64,000 nt of DNA from Thalassococcus sp. S3 (GCF_004216475.1 NZ_CP022303.1:558001-622000), one strand, 5' to 3'. Counted from the stretch's first letter, positions 17,555 to 26,871 are shown. Numbers and translations: made by a program. The notes: generated from the sequence alone by a model not told the origin.

Positions 17555-18985
17555 ATGACGGACGTGGATCGCGTGGTTGTCATCGTCTTCGATGGGCTGC
17601 GCCCCGACGTGATCGAAAATACGACGCCAAATCTGCATAGTTTTGCCCACGACGCGCTCTGGTTCACGGAGGCGCGCTCCGTCTTTCCATCGATGACTCG
17701 GGTGGCAACTACATCTTTTGCCACGGGGCATTGGCCCATGACCCATGGGATTGTGAACAATGCCTTTCACATCCCAGAGCTGGTACGGGGCAGCGCACTG
17801 AACACCGCGAGTTTCGAACACCTGTCCCGTCTCAAAGCCCGTGAGCCAGTCGTGACCTGCGAAAGCCTCGGTCACGCCCTGGCGGCGGCTGGCAAGCGGA
17901 TGGAGGCGATCCATTGTGGTTCGGCTGGAGCTGCTTACCTAGTGAACCACGATGTCGCCGCCTTGCAGCAAGAGACATTTTCGATCCATGGAGAAGCGTC
18001 GACCCAAACGCCACAAACCGTCCGGAGGATCGTATCAGAATACGGTCCATTGCCCCCGCAAGACATCCCGAAACTGGCGTCGCTGGAATACGCAAACCGT
18101 GTCTTTGTAGGCTCGACCCTAACCGGGGATGTGCCAGACGTTGCGCTGCTTTGGCTGGTAGAGCCCGACACGACCTGGCACCATTTTGGCCTTGGCTCGC
18201 CCGAGGCGCATTCAGTGCTTCGAGCCGCAGACGAGGTGTTTGGCAACGTATTGGATGCGATCTCAAGGCTTCCGGGACGCACGACCCTAATTACCATGTC
18301 GGATCATGGCCAGATCACTACCGCTAGCGAGGTCGACATCACTGCGGCAATGCAGGCGGACGGACTACCTGCCAGCCATCTGCCGGGACCGGAGCATAGA
18401 CTTGGGCTGACGCGAGGGTCTATGTCAGAAATCCGCAGCCTAAACGGCGATAGCGGGTTATGCGCTGCCGCCTGTGACTGGCTGATGAACCGTGACGATA
18501 TTGGTTTGGTCTTTGCGCGTGATGATCTTGTCGAAAGCTTACCGGGAACGTTGCCGCAATCGCTGGTCATGCACGGCCATGATCGTGACGCAGAACTGTA
18601 CTTCACAATGCGCGCCTCCGATGAGACGGACAAATGGGGGTTGCCTGGTCAGTGCGCTTTTATCTCCGATGTAGAGCTGGGCTGCGGAATTCATGGCGGG
18701 CTGAACCGCTACGAACTGACGACGACCTTGATAGTGAAAACTCCTGACGGGCGGCGTGGCAGGGACGCAAGCCCAGTGGGCCTCGTAGACATCGCACCAA
18801 CAGTCGCTGAGTTGCTCGGGGTTCGCATGTCCGCTGCTGGCGCGCCGCTACCGCTCTTTGAACCCCGCGCGGCACTGCACAAGGTCGAAGTCGCAAGTAC
18901 AAGCCATGCAGGCTATTCACAGGAGCTCCGCCTCAATTTGATCGACGGTCGCGCTTACATCGATCATGGCAACAGACTGACCTAA
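17555..18985 (+). CDS. Alkaline phosphatase-superfamily hydrolase, nucleotide pyrophosphatase/phosphodiesterase-like
   Basis: A 476-residue cytoplasmic enzyme (no signal peptide seen) with the two-zinc site of the NPP/phosphonoacetate-hydrolase group. Visible residues are Asp13 (VIVFDGLRPD), likely nucleophile Thr48 (FPSMTRV followed by SFATG), Asp and His in VEPDTTWHHFG, the SDHG pair in MSDHGQ, and a final His in CGIHGG. Threonine rather than serine as nucleophile fits NPP and phosphonoacetate-hydrolase types. It follows the ABC ATPase by 130 bases in the same direction, so it probably hydrolyses the imported compound: a phosphodiester, nucleotide-like molecule or phosphonate. The exact substrate cannot be read. 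Confidence 0.82.
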   Translation: MTDVDRVVVIVFDGLRPDVIENTTPNLHSFAHDALWFTEARSVFPSMTRVATTSFATGHWPMTHGIVNNAFHIPELVRGSALNTASFEHLSRLKAREPVVTCESLGHALAAAGKRMEAIHCGSAGAAYLVNHDVAALQQETFSIHGEASTQTPQTVRRIVSEYGPLPPQDIPKLASLEYANRVFVGSTLTGDVPDVALLWLVEPDTTWHHFGLGSPEAHSVLRAADEVFGNVLDAISRLPGRTTLITMSDHGQITTASEVDITAAMQADGLPASHLPGPEHRLGLTRGSMSEIRSLNGDSGLCAAACDWLMNRDDIGLVFARDDLVESLPGTLPQSLVMHGHDRDAELYFTMRASDETDKWGLPGQCAFISDVELGCGIHGGLNRYELTTTLIVKTPDGRRGRDASPVGLVDIAPTVAELLGVRMSAAGAPLPLFEPRAALHKVEVASTSHAGYSQELRLNLIDGRAYIDHGNRLT

Positions 18986-19209
18986 CCGAGCACTTTCAAT
19001 CAAAACAAGAGGTTGTTGTGGTAACGTGATCGACTTCAACGAAAGCTGGCCCTATCTAAATCGACCAAAAAATGAAGCTGCTTCTGTGGAGCCACCTATG
19101 GTTACAGAAGAGGACGGCCCATTGCTGCCATTCACTTAGCAAGTTGAGTGCTGCGCTGCGGCCCGTCATACCGGACTTTCGCTTCTCTGCCGAAACCTGG
19201 TCTTCGCCG

Positions 19210-20437
19210 ACTTAAGTTGTCCTCGGCTATGTTTAGGAAAACGGGAGGAAACACATGACCAACAAGCGACCCAAACCGGAAGAGATTGTCACGAAGCTAC
19301 CGCAGGTTGAGGTTCTGACGGGGCAAGGCATGCCACGTCTGGATGCGATCCGTCAGATTGGTGTGACTGAACAGACGTATTACCGCTGGAGTGCAGGCGG
19401 ATAGAGAAAAGCGTCCAGTGGACGGTTTTCCCGCCAAACAAGTAGGGTGGGATGGGCACGGACCAACTGAAGGAACTGAAGCGTCTGCAGAAAGAGAACG
19501 AGCGGTTGGAGAAAGGCCGTATCAGACTTGACTTTGGACAAGCTCATCTTGGCGGAGGCGGCCAAGGGAAACCTCTAATCCCCGCTCGCCGCCGCGCGTG
19601 CATTGATCGTGTTCGAACTGAACTGAACGTCTCAGAACGCCGTGCCTGCCGTGTCCTGAGACAGCACCGCTCCACGCAACGCAAAACTCCTGTGGGACGT
19701 ACTGATGAAGAGCACCTTGTGGCGGATATGATCGAATTGGCCCGGCAGTATGGTTGATATGGCTATCGTAGGATCGCGGCACTGCTGAGAGATGCTGGCT
19801 GGCATGTGAACGACAAGCGGGTCGAAAGGCTGTGGCGGCGAGAGGGGCTGAAAGTACCATCGAGGCAACCAAAGAAAGGACGGCTCTTGCCTTCGGTTAA
19901 GACCGGAGCGTCGCAACCACGTCTGGAGCTACGACTTTGTGCATTGCCGCACTGACGATGGAAAAGCCTTCCGGGCATTGAACATTATCGACGCATACAG
20001 CCGGGCATGTCTGGCCATTCGCGTGGACCGCAAGCTCAACTCTGGCAATGTCCTCGATGTCCTCAGTGGCCTGTTCATTCTGCGCGGCGTGCCATCGTTC
20101 ATTCGTTCGGATAACGGCCCAGAGTTCGTCGCTCAGGCTGTACAGGACTGGATCAAAGCGGTTGGAGCTAGGACCGCATACATCGAACCAGGCAGCCCCT
20201 GGGAGAACGGATACTGCGAGAGCTTCAATGCCAGGTTCCGCGACGAGTTCTTGAACGGCGAAATCTTCTTTAGCCTGCGCAAAGCCCAAATCCTGATCGA
20301 AGGATGGAGAAAACACTACAATACGATACGCCCTCATAGTGCTCTGGGCCACCGACCGCCGGCCCCGGAAACCATCGTCCACATGGACCCAAGGCCGGTC
20401 ATACACTAACAATCAAATTGGACCAATCAGGTGGGGC
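19210..20437 (+). mobile_element. Degenerate IS3-family insertion sequence (IS407-like group)
   Basis: The coding part is an orfA/orfB pair of IS3 type that has decayed (see the transposase entry). The right end is probably close to 20437-20447, where CAATCAGGTGGGGCTGATCA resembles the terminal repeat of this group. I could not find a matching left repeat; the left boundary is approximate and the end may be eroded. No target-site duplication was found. The element sits just upstream of a broken T6SS accessory gene. Confidence 0.7.
19255..20409 (+). pseudogene. IS3-family transposase (OrfA + OrfB), inactivated
   Basis: OrfA starts at an ATG at 19255 with a normal helix-turn-helix (LDAIRQIGVTEQTYYRW). 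It then runs into foreign bases with a TAG near 19402; a short hairpin-like insert (CGTCC AGT GGACG) lies at the break. A one-base insertion shifts the rest of OrfA near 19515. OrfB is interrupted by a TGA at 19755-19757 where Arg is expected, then by a small deletion and frameshift near 19890. The last piece, 19939-20409, keeps most of the integrase core: HCRTDDGKAF, SDNGPEF and ENGYCESFNARF. No active transposase can be made. Confidence 0.88.
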
Positions 20438-20510
20438 TGATCACCTACTCGACCTGTTGCATAGATGCTGGCGCCAACTCTTTGAAAGGCCAGAAAAACA
20501 AATCCTTACC

Positions 20511-21506
20511 ATGCATCTGTCGACCATTTCCCCTCTTGCTCATCTGTTCTTTCGCCACTGGACCGCGGAGGATGCGGAGAAGGGCGTTGTGGTGGCCAAG
20601 GCGCGGTTTGAGCAGTCCAAAGAGGGCTTGTTCTACAACGAACCCGAAGCGCCGGACTTGATCCTTTCGGACATCTTTGTCGGCGATCCGGCGACGACGC
20701 CGCTGGTGGCCGAGCAGGACATCGCCCCGGCCAAGACCCGCACGGACGTCAGCCTTCGCGCCACGGCGCATGCGCCCGGCGGCGCGGCGCTGACGGATTG
20801 GCCGGTCGGAGTGTCGATCTCATCCAGCGATAGGGCTGAGCTTTTGACCTGGGGCTTACAGGTCCGCGGACCGACCATGTGGCAGCGCAATCGACGGGGC
20901 TGGAAGACGCAATCGCCGACACCCGTCGATCACGTTCCGCTGGATTACGCGCGGGTCGATGGTGGCAAGCTCGTCGATGCAAAGGGCGCCTTGTCGGATT
21001 TCCATGCCGAAAACCCCGCAGGCATCGGCTTTGCCACACCCGCGACGCTCAACGGTGTGAAAGAGTGGCGCGTTCCGCAGATCGGCGAGTTGAGGGAATT
21101 GATGATCGGCGGCGATCCGACCGTGCCGCTCTCGGACTGTGGCTTCGGGCCCATCGCCAACACCTGGGCCCCACGTCGCGCCCTTGCGGGAACCTTTGAC
21201 GATCACTGACAACGCACACGCCACCCCAGGATGCCCCAGGACTACGATTTTGGCTTCTGGAACGCCGCGCCCAGCGCATTGCAGGTCAGGCCGTACCTGC
21301 GCGAGAACGAGGTGCTGCGGCTGAGCGGAGATGCGACCGCCGAAAAGGCCATGATGCTCGACACCGTCATGCTGGATATCACGGGAACGCCCGTTCTCGA
21401 CCTGACGTGGCGTGCGGCAATCGCCGATCCCGAGACCTATGCGGCCGCCGAGATCGGCGCTCACACCCTGACCCCAGCCCCCGCACCGCAACAGATAGGA
21501 GCGTGA
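20511..21506 (+). pseudogene. DUF2169 (T6SS accessory) gene, interrupted
   Basis: DUF2169 proteins occur with T6SS spike and PAAR-like proteins and are thought to be effector adaptors or loaders. The frame reads from an ATG at 20511 through HLFFRHWTAEDAEKGVVVAK, APDLILSDIFVGDPATTPLV, IAPAKTRTDVSLRATAHAPG and VDHVPLDYARVDGG. It hits a TGA at 21207-21209 where Trp is expected (DDH-stop-QRTRHPRMP), then continues in the same frame (YDFGFWNAAPSALQVRPYL) to a stop at 21506. A single G-to-A change would explain the break. It is followed 5 bases later by a broken DUF4150 gene, its usual partner. A second DUF2169 remnant lies at 29199-29522. Confidence 0.82.
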
Positions 21507-21511
21507 CCGCC

Positions 21512-21911
21512 ATGGAAAAATCCGCCGCCCGCCATTCCGGCAAGGAGGCGACGATCGTCTGCCTCTCTCCCGAAGTGTGCAACACGGCTGTCGGGTCTTC
21601 GGTGACGCCAATCCCTTACATGATCATCTCCAAGCTCGACTGGTCGCAGTCGACCGTCACCTCGACGATCTTCACGGGTACGGAGGCCTTCACCATGGCC
21701 TCGCGCACGAACAAGGTCGTCGACGACGAGGTCGGCACGAAGGGCGGTGTCGTCCGGCGTCAACCTTGGCTGGTGTCGCCCGAAATCCAACAAGACGAGC
21801 GTCTTTGTAGAGGGCCGCGAACTGATCCAGAACGACAACCTCTACGAGATGAACTGCGCAGGGCCGGACGGACCGGGTAATACAATGGGACGGTTGGTCT
21901 ACTACGAATAG
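21512..21911 (+). pseudogene. DUF4150 PAAR-like T6SS spike-tip gene, frameshifted
   Basis: PAAR-like DUF4150 proteins cap the VgrG spike of a T6SS. From an ATG at 21512 the protein runs MEKSAARHSGKEATIVCLSP, VTPIPYMIISKLDW and DDEVGTKGGV. Near 21750 the frame shifts by one, and the expected ending appears in another frame: SSGVNLGWCRPKSNKTSVFV, then ELIQNDNLYEMNCAGPDGPG and NTMGRLVYYE before a TAG at 21909-21911. The whole family pattern is present except for the one shift. Confidence 0.82.
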
Positions 21912-22150
21912 GGATCAGGTGGGGCGTGCGACATTCGCGAACAGCTGCGTCGCTGAGAAGGATGAACACATCAACTTTTGGGCCAGGCTCTTGCCTAGAT
22001 CAGTGTTTGAGGGAACACGGGGAATAGCCTCCCATAGCCACGGCAAAGCGCCGTCGGGCAAAACCACCCAGCCCCTCCTTTTACGTTGATCTGAAGGGAT
22101 AACATCGCTCCCACAGACGGTTTAGTGGCGCATCGCTACCAACGTGTTCG

Positions 22151-22573
22151 TCATCCGAGCAGTTCGATATCCGTGCGGGACAAAACAACGACTCCTGCTT
22201 CACAGATGGACGCCGTCAGGTCCGCCCCCGAACATGTCGTAACCCCATTGATCAAAATGCTGCCAAGTGCATCGCAGTCCTGTTGTGGGATGACAAACTG
22301 CCGGACACGGGGGCGCCCTGCCGGGATTGACCCAAAGTCAAACAACGTAAGAAGGACCACCGCCCCTTCTGTATCGAACAGAACGGCTTCGAACACGATC
22401 TTTTCGACGTCTTCTTTATGCTCGTTTGTCGTCAGAAATGTTGCCTGACAGCCAGTCTCCACCGGTTCGATCGTGTTGAGTTCAACCGTGATTTGCGCAT
22501 TGCTGTTCGTGTCTTCCGCCGCAGCGCCGATGGCGCTGGTCAGAAGGTACGCGATGATCGCAGCAATTTTCAT
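22151..22573 (-). CDS. Secreted cysteine-containing protein of unknown function
   Basis: A 140-residue protein with a signal peptide (MKIAAIIAYLLTSAIGAAAE, cleavage near 18-20). The mature part has four cysteines (TGCQATF, QQDCDAL, TTCSGAD, SICEAG), an even number compatible with two disulfides in the periplasm. The middle (KIVFEAVLFDTEGAVVLLTL) looks like an immunoglobulin-like beta sandwich. I do not recognise the family. A good ribosome site (GAGGGGAG) precedes the ATG. It is downstream of the B12 operon on the same strand, 66 bases after the last gene, and may or may not belong to it. Confidence 0.7.
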   Translation of the reverse strand: MKIAAIIAYLLTSAIGAAAEDTNSNAQITVELNTIEPVETGCQATFLTTNEHKEDVEKIVFEAVLFDTEGAVVLLTLFDFGSIPAGRPRVRQFVIPQQDCDALGSILINGVTTCSGADLTASICEAGVVVLSRTDIELLG

Positions 22574-22639
22574 AGTTGCTCCCCTCTCGTGTCGACGGAC
22601 ATTGCCGCGTTTTCTTGGGGCTTTGCCCGGTTGAGCGCG

Positions 22640-23641
22640 TCAATGCCCAGGGTTGTCGTCTTCGGTTTCGTGAGTACTGCGGTCAAATCGTTCAGCCCAC
22701 GCGCGCACAAGTGATGCATCGCCGTTTTCGCGCCGCCACTGCCGGATGGCGTTGCGCAATGCGGCACGGCCAAGACGTGTGTCAGGCTCGCGATGGCTTT
22801 CTGCGTTTTCGCCGGCCCGAAGTGCGGCCCAGGCGGCGTCCTTCGCGGTGTTATATTCCGCTATACCCCAGAGCCTGAGCAGATCCTGAAACGCGGCGAA
22901 AGCCTCTGCATCAAAATCCTTGTCGGCCCCCATTCGGTCGAACACGGGACTGCCGGGATGAAAGGACGCACATGGCACCCACCCCTCGGGGATCGGGGCA
23001 TTTGCGGAATGCGTGCGTTCTGCGCGCAAAAGTTTGGGCAGCACATGGGTATGCGGTCCTTCGGGGGATTTGCCGCCCGTGTCAGGCCCGCCGATCAACT
23101 GGTAAACCTCAACACGGCCGACCCGGGTCAGAGCCACGCGATGAGGATGTGTAGCGAGGATCGCGCCCATTGCGGGATTGCCTTTTTCAAACAGAGATTT
23201 GCCTTCGGCCTCTCTAAGAACGGAAAGCAACTTAGGGTCAGAGGTGCGAATGCAGAAATCGACCTGCGGCTGGGCGAGCCCCATATCAAATAGGACCGCG
23301 CCTTGATCCTCTGGCCGGAGCGCTTTGGTATCGGGCCCCAATTCGGTCAGATTGTCACGACGGCTCATCAAGGCCGCGTCTTCGGGCAAGCAAAGTGCCA
23401 CGGCCTGAGACCAACGATGCGGCTTAGGGCTCAGCGTCTCAAAGGCGACCGGGCGCACATCGGTAAGCGTGTCCAGCCGGATGCCACCCCGCGCGGTGAT
23501 CCGGGATAGATCGCCGGTAACCGTCGGAGGTGGATCACCAGCCACATGATGAAATTCGGCTATGGCACCGAAGCTGCCCATGTTCCAACCGGTTTCAGGA
23601 TCATCGAGGCGACCTCGTGCGACTTGAAAAAGATCAAGCAT
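22640..23641 (-). CDS. Unidentified protein in the B12 operon
   Basis: A 333-residue soluble protein with no signal peptide or membrane helix. I do not recognise the family. Conserved-looking stretches include GPHTHVLPKLLRAERTHSAN (with a GPHTH motif), PEGWVPCASFHPGSPVFDRM and RLGRAALRNAIRQWRREN. It has scattered His and Cys residues but no clear catalytic signature. The ATG at 23641 has AGGAGG nine bases upstream and is better than the GTG at 23647. It overlaps cbiZ by 8 bases and is the last tightly linked gene of the riboswitch-led operon, so a role in corrinoid salvage or its control is likely (inference). Confidence 0.8.
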   Translation of the reverse strand: MLDLFQVARGRLDDPETGWNMGSFGAIAEFHHVAGDPPPTVTGDLSRITARGGIRLDTLTDVRPVAFETLSPKPHRWSQAVALCLPEDAALMSRRDNLTELGPDTKALRPEDQGAVLFDMGLAQPQVDFCIRTSDPKLLSVLREAEGKSLFEKGNPAMGAILATHPHRVALTRVGRVEVYQLIGGPDTGGKSPEGPHTHVLPKLLRAERTHSANAPIPEGWVPCASFHPGSPVFDRMGADKDFDAEAFAAFQDLLRLWGIAEYNTAKDAAWAALRAGENAESHREPDTRLGRAALRNAIRQWRRENGDASLVRAWAERFDRSTHETEDDNPGH

Positions 23642-24296
23642 CTTCACTTACCTCCTGTTCTGCTTTCCAGTCCGCTGCGCCGGCAGAGACCGCGTCATAA
23701 ACGGCACGGCCCAGAGCTTCCCCGATTTCAGTGTGCAGTCCAGCATAGGCGGCTTCACCGGGCGGCACCGCAACCGCAACGCAATCTGTTCCTGTCCCTG
23801 TTGCTTGCCCTGAAACAAGGGGGACGTTCGCATCAAGGATAGCTGCTGTGCGTGCCTGAACAACGATGCTCATCGCTTCGATGAGCCCCGCCTCGGTCAG
23901 ACCGGTATCCAGTTGAGCCGCGATATTTATTGTCCCATAGGCGAATGGGTGCGGTGGCTGACGGTGACCCACACGCTCAGCATTCGACAGGCCAACCGTT
24001 GCGACCGCGAAAGCATTGGCCGACCCTATTTGAGCCCCGGCGCAATGAAAGCGATCGATCGCGCGGGAGGTCAAGAAAGCCACGCTTTCCTCTTCGCCTC
24101 GTGCGCTCAGTTCCCGGTTGAGCCATTCATGCACGTCCAACTCTTCGGGCAGGTTTGCGTTGCGCACCTCTCTCCACACGATCCGGTTTGCGGTGACGAT
24201 TCCGGGGCGGTTGAGTGTCCAACTGAGCACCCGAACCCGACTGCCTAGATCGAAACTCAGCCATGGTCGGTCCAGATGAACACGCTCCGGGGTCAC
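23634..24296 (-). CDS. cbiZ: Adenosylcobinamide amidohydrolase
   Basis: CbiZ cleaves the aminopropanol side chain from adenosylcobinamide or pseudo-B12-like corrinoids to give adenosylcobyric acid, which the cell can rebuild into its own cobamide. The 220-residue protein shows the family pattern: VLSWTLNRPGIV, NANAFAVATVGLSNAERVGH-like centre (residues ~90-110), GTINIAAQLDTGLTEAGLIE, and ATGTGTDCVAVA near the end. It overlaps btuD by 4 bases. Together with btuBCDF this marks a salvage operon for incomplete or foreign corrinoids. Confidence 0.87.
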   Translation of the reverse strand: MTPERVHLDRPWLSFDLGSRVRVLSWTLNRPGIVTANRIVWREVRNANLPEELDVHEWLNRELSARGEEESVAFLTSRAIDRFHCAGAQIGSANAFAVATVGLSNAERVGHRQPPHPFAYGTINIAAQLDTGLTEAGLIEAMSIVVQARTAAILDANVPLVSGQATGTGTDCVAVAVPPGEAAYAGLHTEIGEALGRAVYDAVSAGAADWKAEQEVSEDA

Positions 24297-25051
24297 GCGA
24301 TAACCTCCAACGCCTGGAAAACCGGGCCTTCTTCTGTGTCACGGTAGAAGGCGCGAATGCCGAAGACCTGCGCCATCCGGTCGAGCGTGAGGACGTCAGC
24401 CGGGGTTCCGTCAGCGACAATCGTGCCCTCTGAGAGCAGGATCAGCCGCGTGCAGTGCCGCGCCGCAAGCCCGAGATCATGAAGAGAGACGATCACGCTG
24501 CGCCCTGACTGCGCCAAACCGGCAAAGGTCCGCATGGTCGAGATCTGATGTGCGGGATCCAGCCCTGCGACCGGTTCATCGGCAACGATCAGCGGTGTAT
24601 CTTGCGCAAGTGCCCGGGCAATGAGAACGCGCGCCTGCTCCCCTCCGGACAGGCGTGTGGCCGTGCGGGACCGAAGACTGTTCAGGTCCATCGCGGCAAG
24701 TGCCGCATCAACCAGCGCATGATCTTGGCTGGTCGGACGTTGGCCGCTGGCCAAATGCGGCAGGCGCCCCAACATGACGAGTGTTTCGACTGTAACCGGC
24801 CACGCGATTTCACGCGCTTGTGGCATCCATGCGGCCTGCTGCGCGCGCTCTGCCGGTTTCAACTCTGCGATGCTGCTTTGCCCTTGATGCGGGATCAGCC
24901 CCAGGGCCGCCCGCATCAGCGTCGTCTTGCCCACACCGTTGGGGCCTAAAAGACCGATGCATTCTCCGCGATCCACGTTGAACGATACATGTCGCAGAAC
25001 ATCGCGATCACGCAGAGAGACGGACAGGCTGTCTATGGACAGCAAAGTCAT
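24293..25051 (-). CDS. btuD: Vitamin B12 ABC importer ATPase
   Basis: A 252-residue FecE/BtuD-type ATPase. Motifs: Walker A GPNGVGKTTLMRA, signature LSGGEQARVLIARAL, Walker B LIVADEPVAGLDP and the switch histidine in VSLHDLGLAARHC. It overlaps btuC and cbiZ by 4 bases each. By itself it could serve siderophores, but the cobalamin riboswitch upstream of the operon and cbiZ downstream fix its role as corrinoid import. Confidence 0.9.
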   Translation of the reverse strand: MTLLSIDSLSVSLRDRDVLRHVSFNVDRGECIGLLGPNGVGKTTLMRAALGLIPHQGQSSIAELKPAERAQQAAWMPQAREIAWPVTVETLVMLGRLPHLASGQRPTSQDHALVDAALAAMDLNSLRSRTATRLSGGEQARVLIARALAQDTPLIVADEPVAGLDPAHQISTMRTFAGLAQSGRSVIVSLHDLGLAARHCTRLILLSEGTIVADGTPADVLTLDRMAQVFGIRAFYRDTEEGPVFQALEVIA

Positions 25052-26031
25052 GGCAATTGCCTCCGCGTCTTGTAGATCAAGTGCAAAAACAACGGTGCTC
25101 CGATCAGCGCCGTGACCACCCCGAGTTTCAGATCGCGCTCCGGCAGGATCAGACGCACGGCGATATCAGCGGCAAGCACCATGATGGCCCCGCCAAGGGC
25201 AGAGGCCCAAAGCAGTTTGGATGGCTGTGCACACACCAAAGGGCGCAGGATATGGGGCACCACCAAACCGACAAATCCGATGGCACCGGCGACCGCTGTT
25301 GCCGCGCCGACAACCGAAGCGGTGCCCAGGATCAGCTTGAGGCGCAATCGCGCAAGGCTGATGCCCATGGCCCCTGCTGCGTCTTCACCGAGCGTGAGCG
25401 CATCAAGCCCACGGCCAAGCGTCGCAAGCGTCACCCATCCCACCGCCATGAAAGGCAGCGCGATCCAGACATGGGTCATGGACCGGTCAGCCAGAGATCC
25501 CATCATCCAGAACACGATCTCATTGGCCGCAAAGGGATTTGGCGACAGGTTCAACACGAGCGAGGTGAGCGCCGCCGCGAGAGCGGAAATGGCGATGCCG
25601 GCAAGGATCAGCGTCAGTGAAGAGCCGCGCGGGCCGGCCAGCACCACAACAAGAACAACCCCCAAAAGTGCGCCGCCCAGAGCCATGGCCGGCAAACCCA
25701 AGGCCCAGCTTGCCGCGAGGCCTGTCTGGATTGCGATCACAGCGCCCAAAGCCGCTGAGCCCGACACCCCGATGAGCCCCGGTTCGGCCAAAGGATTGCG
25801 CAGATAACCCTGCATGGCCGCACCGGCAAGACCCAGACTTGCGCCAACCATAATGGCCAAAATCGCCCTGGGCAGACGGATTTCCCTCATCACAAGCGTC
25901 AATGGCCCCGCATCACCTGCAATCAGCGCGTCCAGGCTTTCCATCATACCGATCTGGGCGGGTCCGAGGGTCAGAGCGGCACAAAATAACGCCATAACAC
26001 CTGCGATGAGTGCGATGGCCAAACGTGCCAT
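25048..26031 (-). CDS. btuC: Vitamin B12 ABC importer permease (FecCD family)
   Basis: A 327-residue inner-membrane permease with about ten helices. Family landmarks are LPRAILAIMVGASLGLAGAAMQGYLRNPLAEPGLIG, a long conserved stretch near residues 50-90, and the ATPase-contacting region near GEDAAGAMGISLARLR (~210-225). It is followed by GAIGFVGLVVPHILR, which is characteristic of FecCD permeases. It starts 4 bases after btuF ends and overlaps btuD by 4 bases. Confidence 0.92.
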   Translation of the reverse strand: MARLAIALIAGVMALFCAALTLGPAQIGMMESLDALIAGDAGPLTLVMREIRLPRAILAIMVGASLGLAGAAMQGYLRNPLAEPGLIGVSGSAALGAVIAIQTGLAASWALGLPAMALGGALLGVVLVVVLAGPRGSSLTLILAGIAISALAAALTSLVLNLSPNPFAANEIVFWMMGSLADRSMTHVWIALPFMAVGWVTLATLGRGLDALTLGEDAAGAMGISLARLRLKLILGTASVVGAATAVAGAIGFVGLVVPHILRPLVCAQPSKLLWASALGGAIMVLAADIAVRLILPERDLKLGVVTALIGAPLFLHLIYKTRRQLP

Positions 26032-26034
26032 CGG

Positions 26035-26871
26035 TCAGTCTGCCAACAGATCTTTGCGGACCGTGCTCAGGTCTTCGATGGCGCTTAACACAAATGGGGT
26101 GCCGCATACCCAGTCCCGATCCGTGATCGCGCCGCTTGCACGGCCTTCGCGCAGCGTTTGCACGACCGGATGGTCAAGAATGTCTTCGGCGCGTGAGGCG
26201 CCGGGATATCGGTGACCGGTGATCACCGCTTCCGGGTCCAGCATCGCCAAAACCTCCAACGGTAAAACCCCACCCGACGAATAGCCGGCTGCTGCCGCGG
26301 CGTTCTCGAAACCCGCTGCGATCAGGATCTGTCCAGCCAGGGTTCTATCGCCCGATGTGTATCCGTTGGCATAGTAAAGCGCTGCACTCGGGCGATGCCC
26401 GACCGCTGCTCGCAATACGTCAAGACGCTGATCAAGGTCCTCGATCAAAGACCGCGCAGTGTCCTCTTGGCCTAGCACTTCGCCCATTTGTTGCAGTCTC
26501 TCTCGCACGTCGTCGAGCCCATAGGCTGGCTCGAACACCGCGACTGGCATCCCCAGCCGCTTGAGCATCTCGACCGTTGCTCGTGTGGAAAAGCTGCCTG
26601 CAATGACCAGATCGGGCTCCATCAGATAGATCTCTTCGGCCAGCCCGTGATTAATCACCAACTCTTCGGCCTCCGTAGCCATCGCCGAGATGCGTGGATC
26701 AGCAGAAAGATGAGACACAGAATAGAGCTGTCCCGGAGCGGCAACCAGCATGGCGATCTGATCCGTACACAGGTTCATCGAGACCACCCTTTCAGGCGGT
26801 GCAGCGCCCACGGGGCTTTGTGCCCCGGCCAGCAGCAGGGCCAGCAAGGACAGATGCCGCAGGTTCACCAT
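26035..26871 (-). CDS. btuF: Periplasmic corrinoid-binding protein
   Basis: A 278-residue binding protein of the BtuF/FhuD type. The signal peptide covers residues 1-23 (LSLLALLLAGAQSPVGA). The mature start PPERVVSMNLCTDQIAMLVA is the family pattern, with LMEPDLVIAGSFSTRATVEM and LGMPVAVFEPAYGLDDV after it, and the rigid backbone helix between the lobes near residues 120-160. It overlaps the end of btuB by 7 bases, so the receptor and binding protein are made from one message. Confidence 0.9.
   Translation of the reverse strand: MVNLRHLSLLALLLAGAQSPVGAAPPERVVSMNLCTDQIAMLVAAPGQLYSVSHLSADPRISAMATEAEELVINHGLAEEIYLMEPDLVIAGSFSTRATVEMLKRLGMPVAVFEPAYGLDDVRERLQQMGEVLGQEDTARSLIEDLDQRLDVLRAAVGHRPSAALYYANGYTSGDRTLAGQILIAAGFENAAAAAGYSSGGVLPLEVLAMLDPEAVITGHRYPGASRAEDILDHPVVQTLREGRASGAITDRDWVCGTPFVLSAIEDLSTVRKDLLAD

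Noticed and set aside
19210..20437. A working IS3 element
   Set aside because: OrfA and OrfB each carry frame changes or stops, and no left terminal repeat was found.
24293..26031. Iron-siderophore importer for btuC and btuD
   Set aside because: FecCD-type proteins cannot be told apart by eye, but the cobalamin riboswitch and cbiZ in the same operon favour corrinoids.
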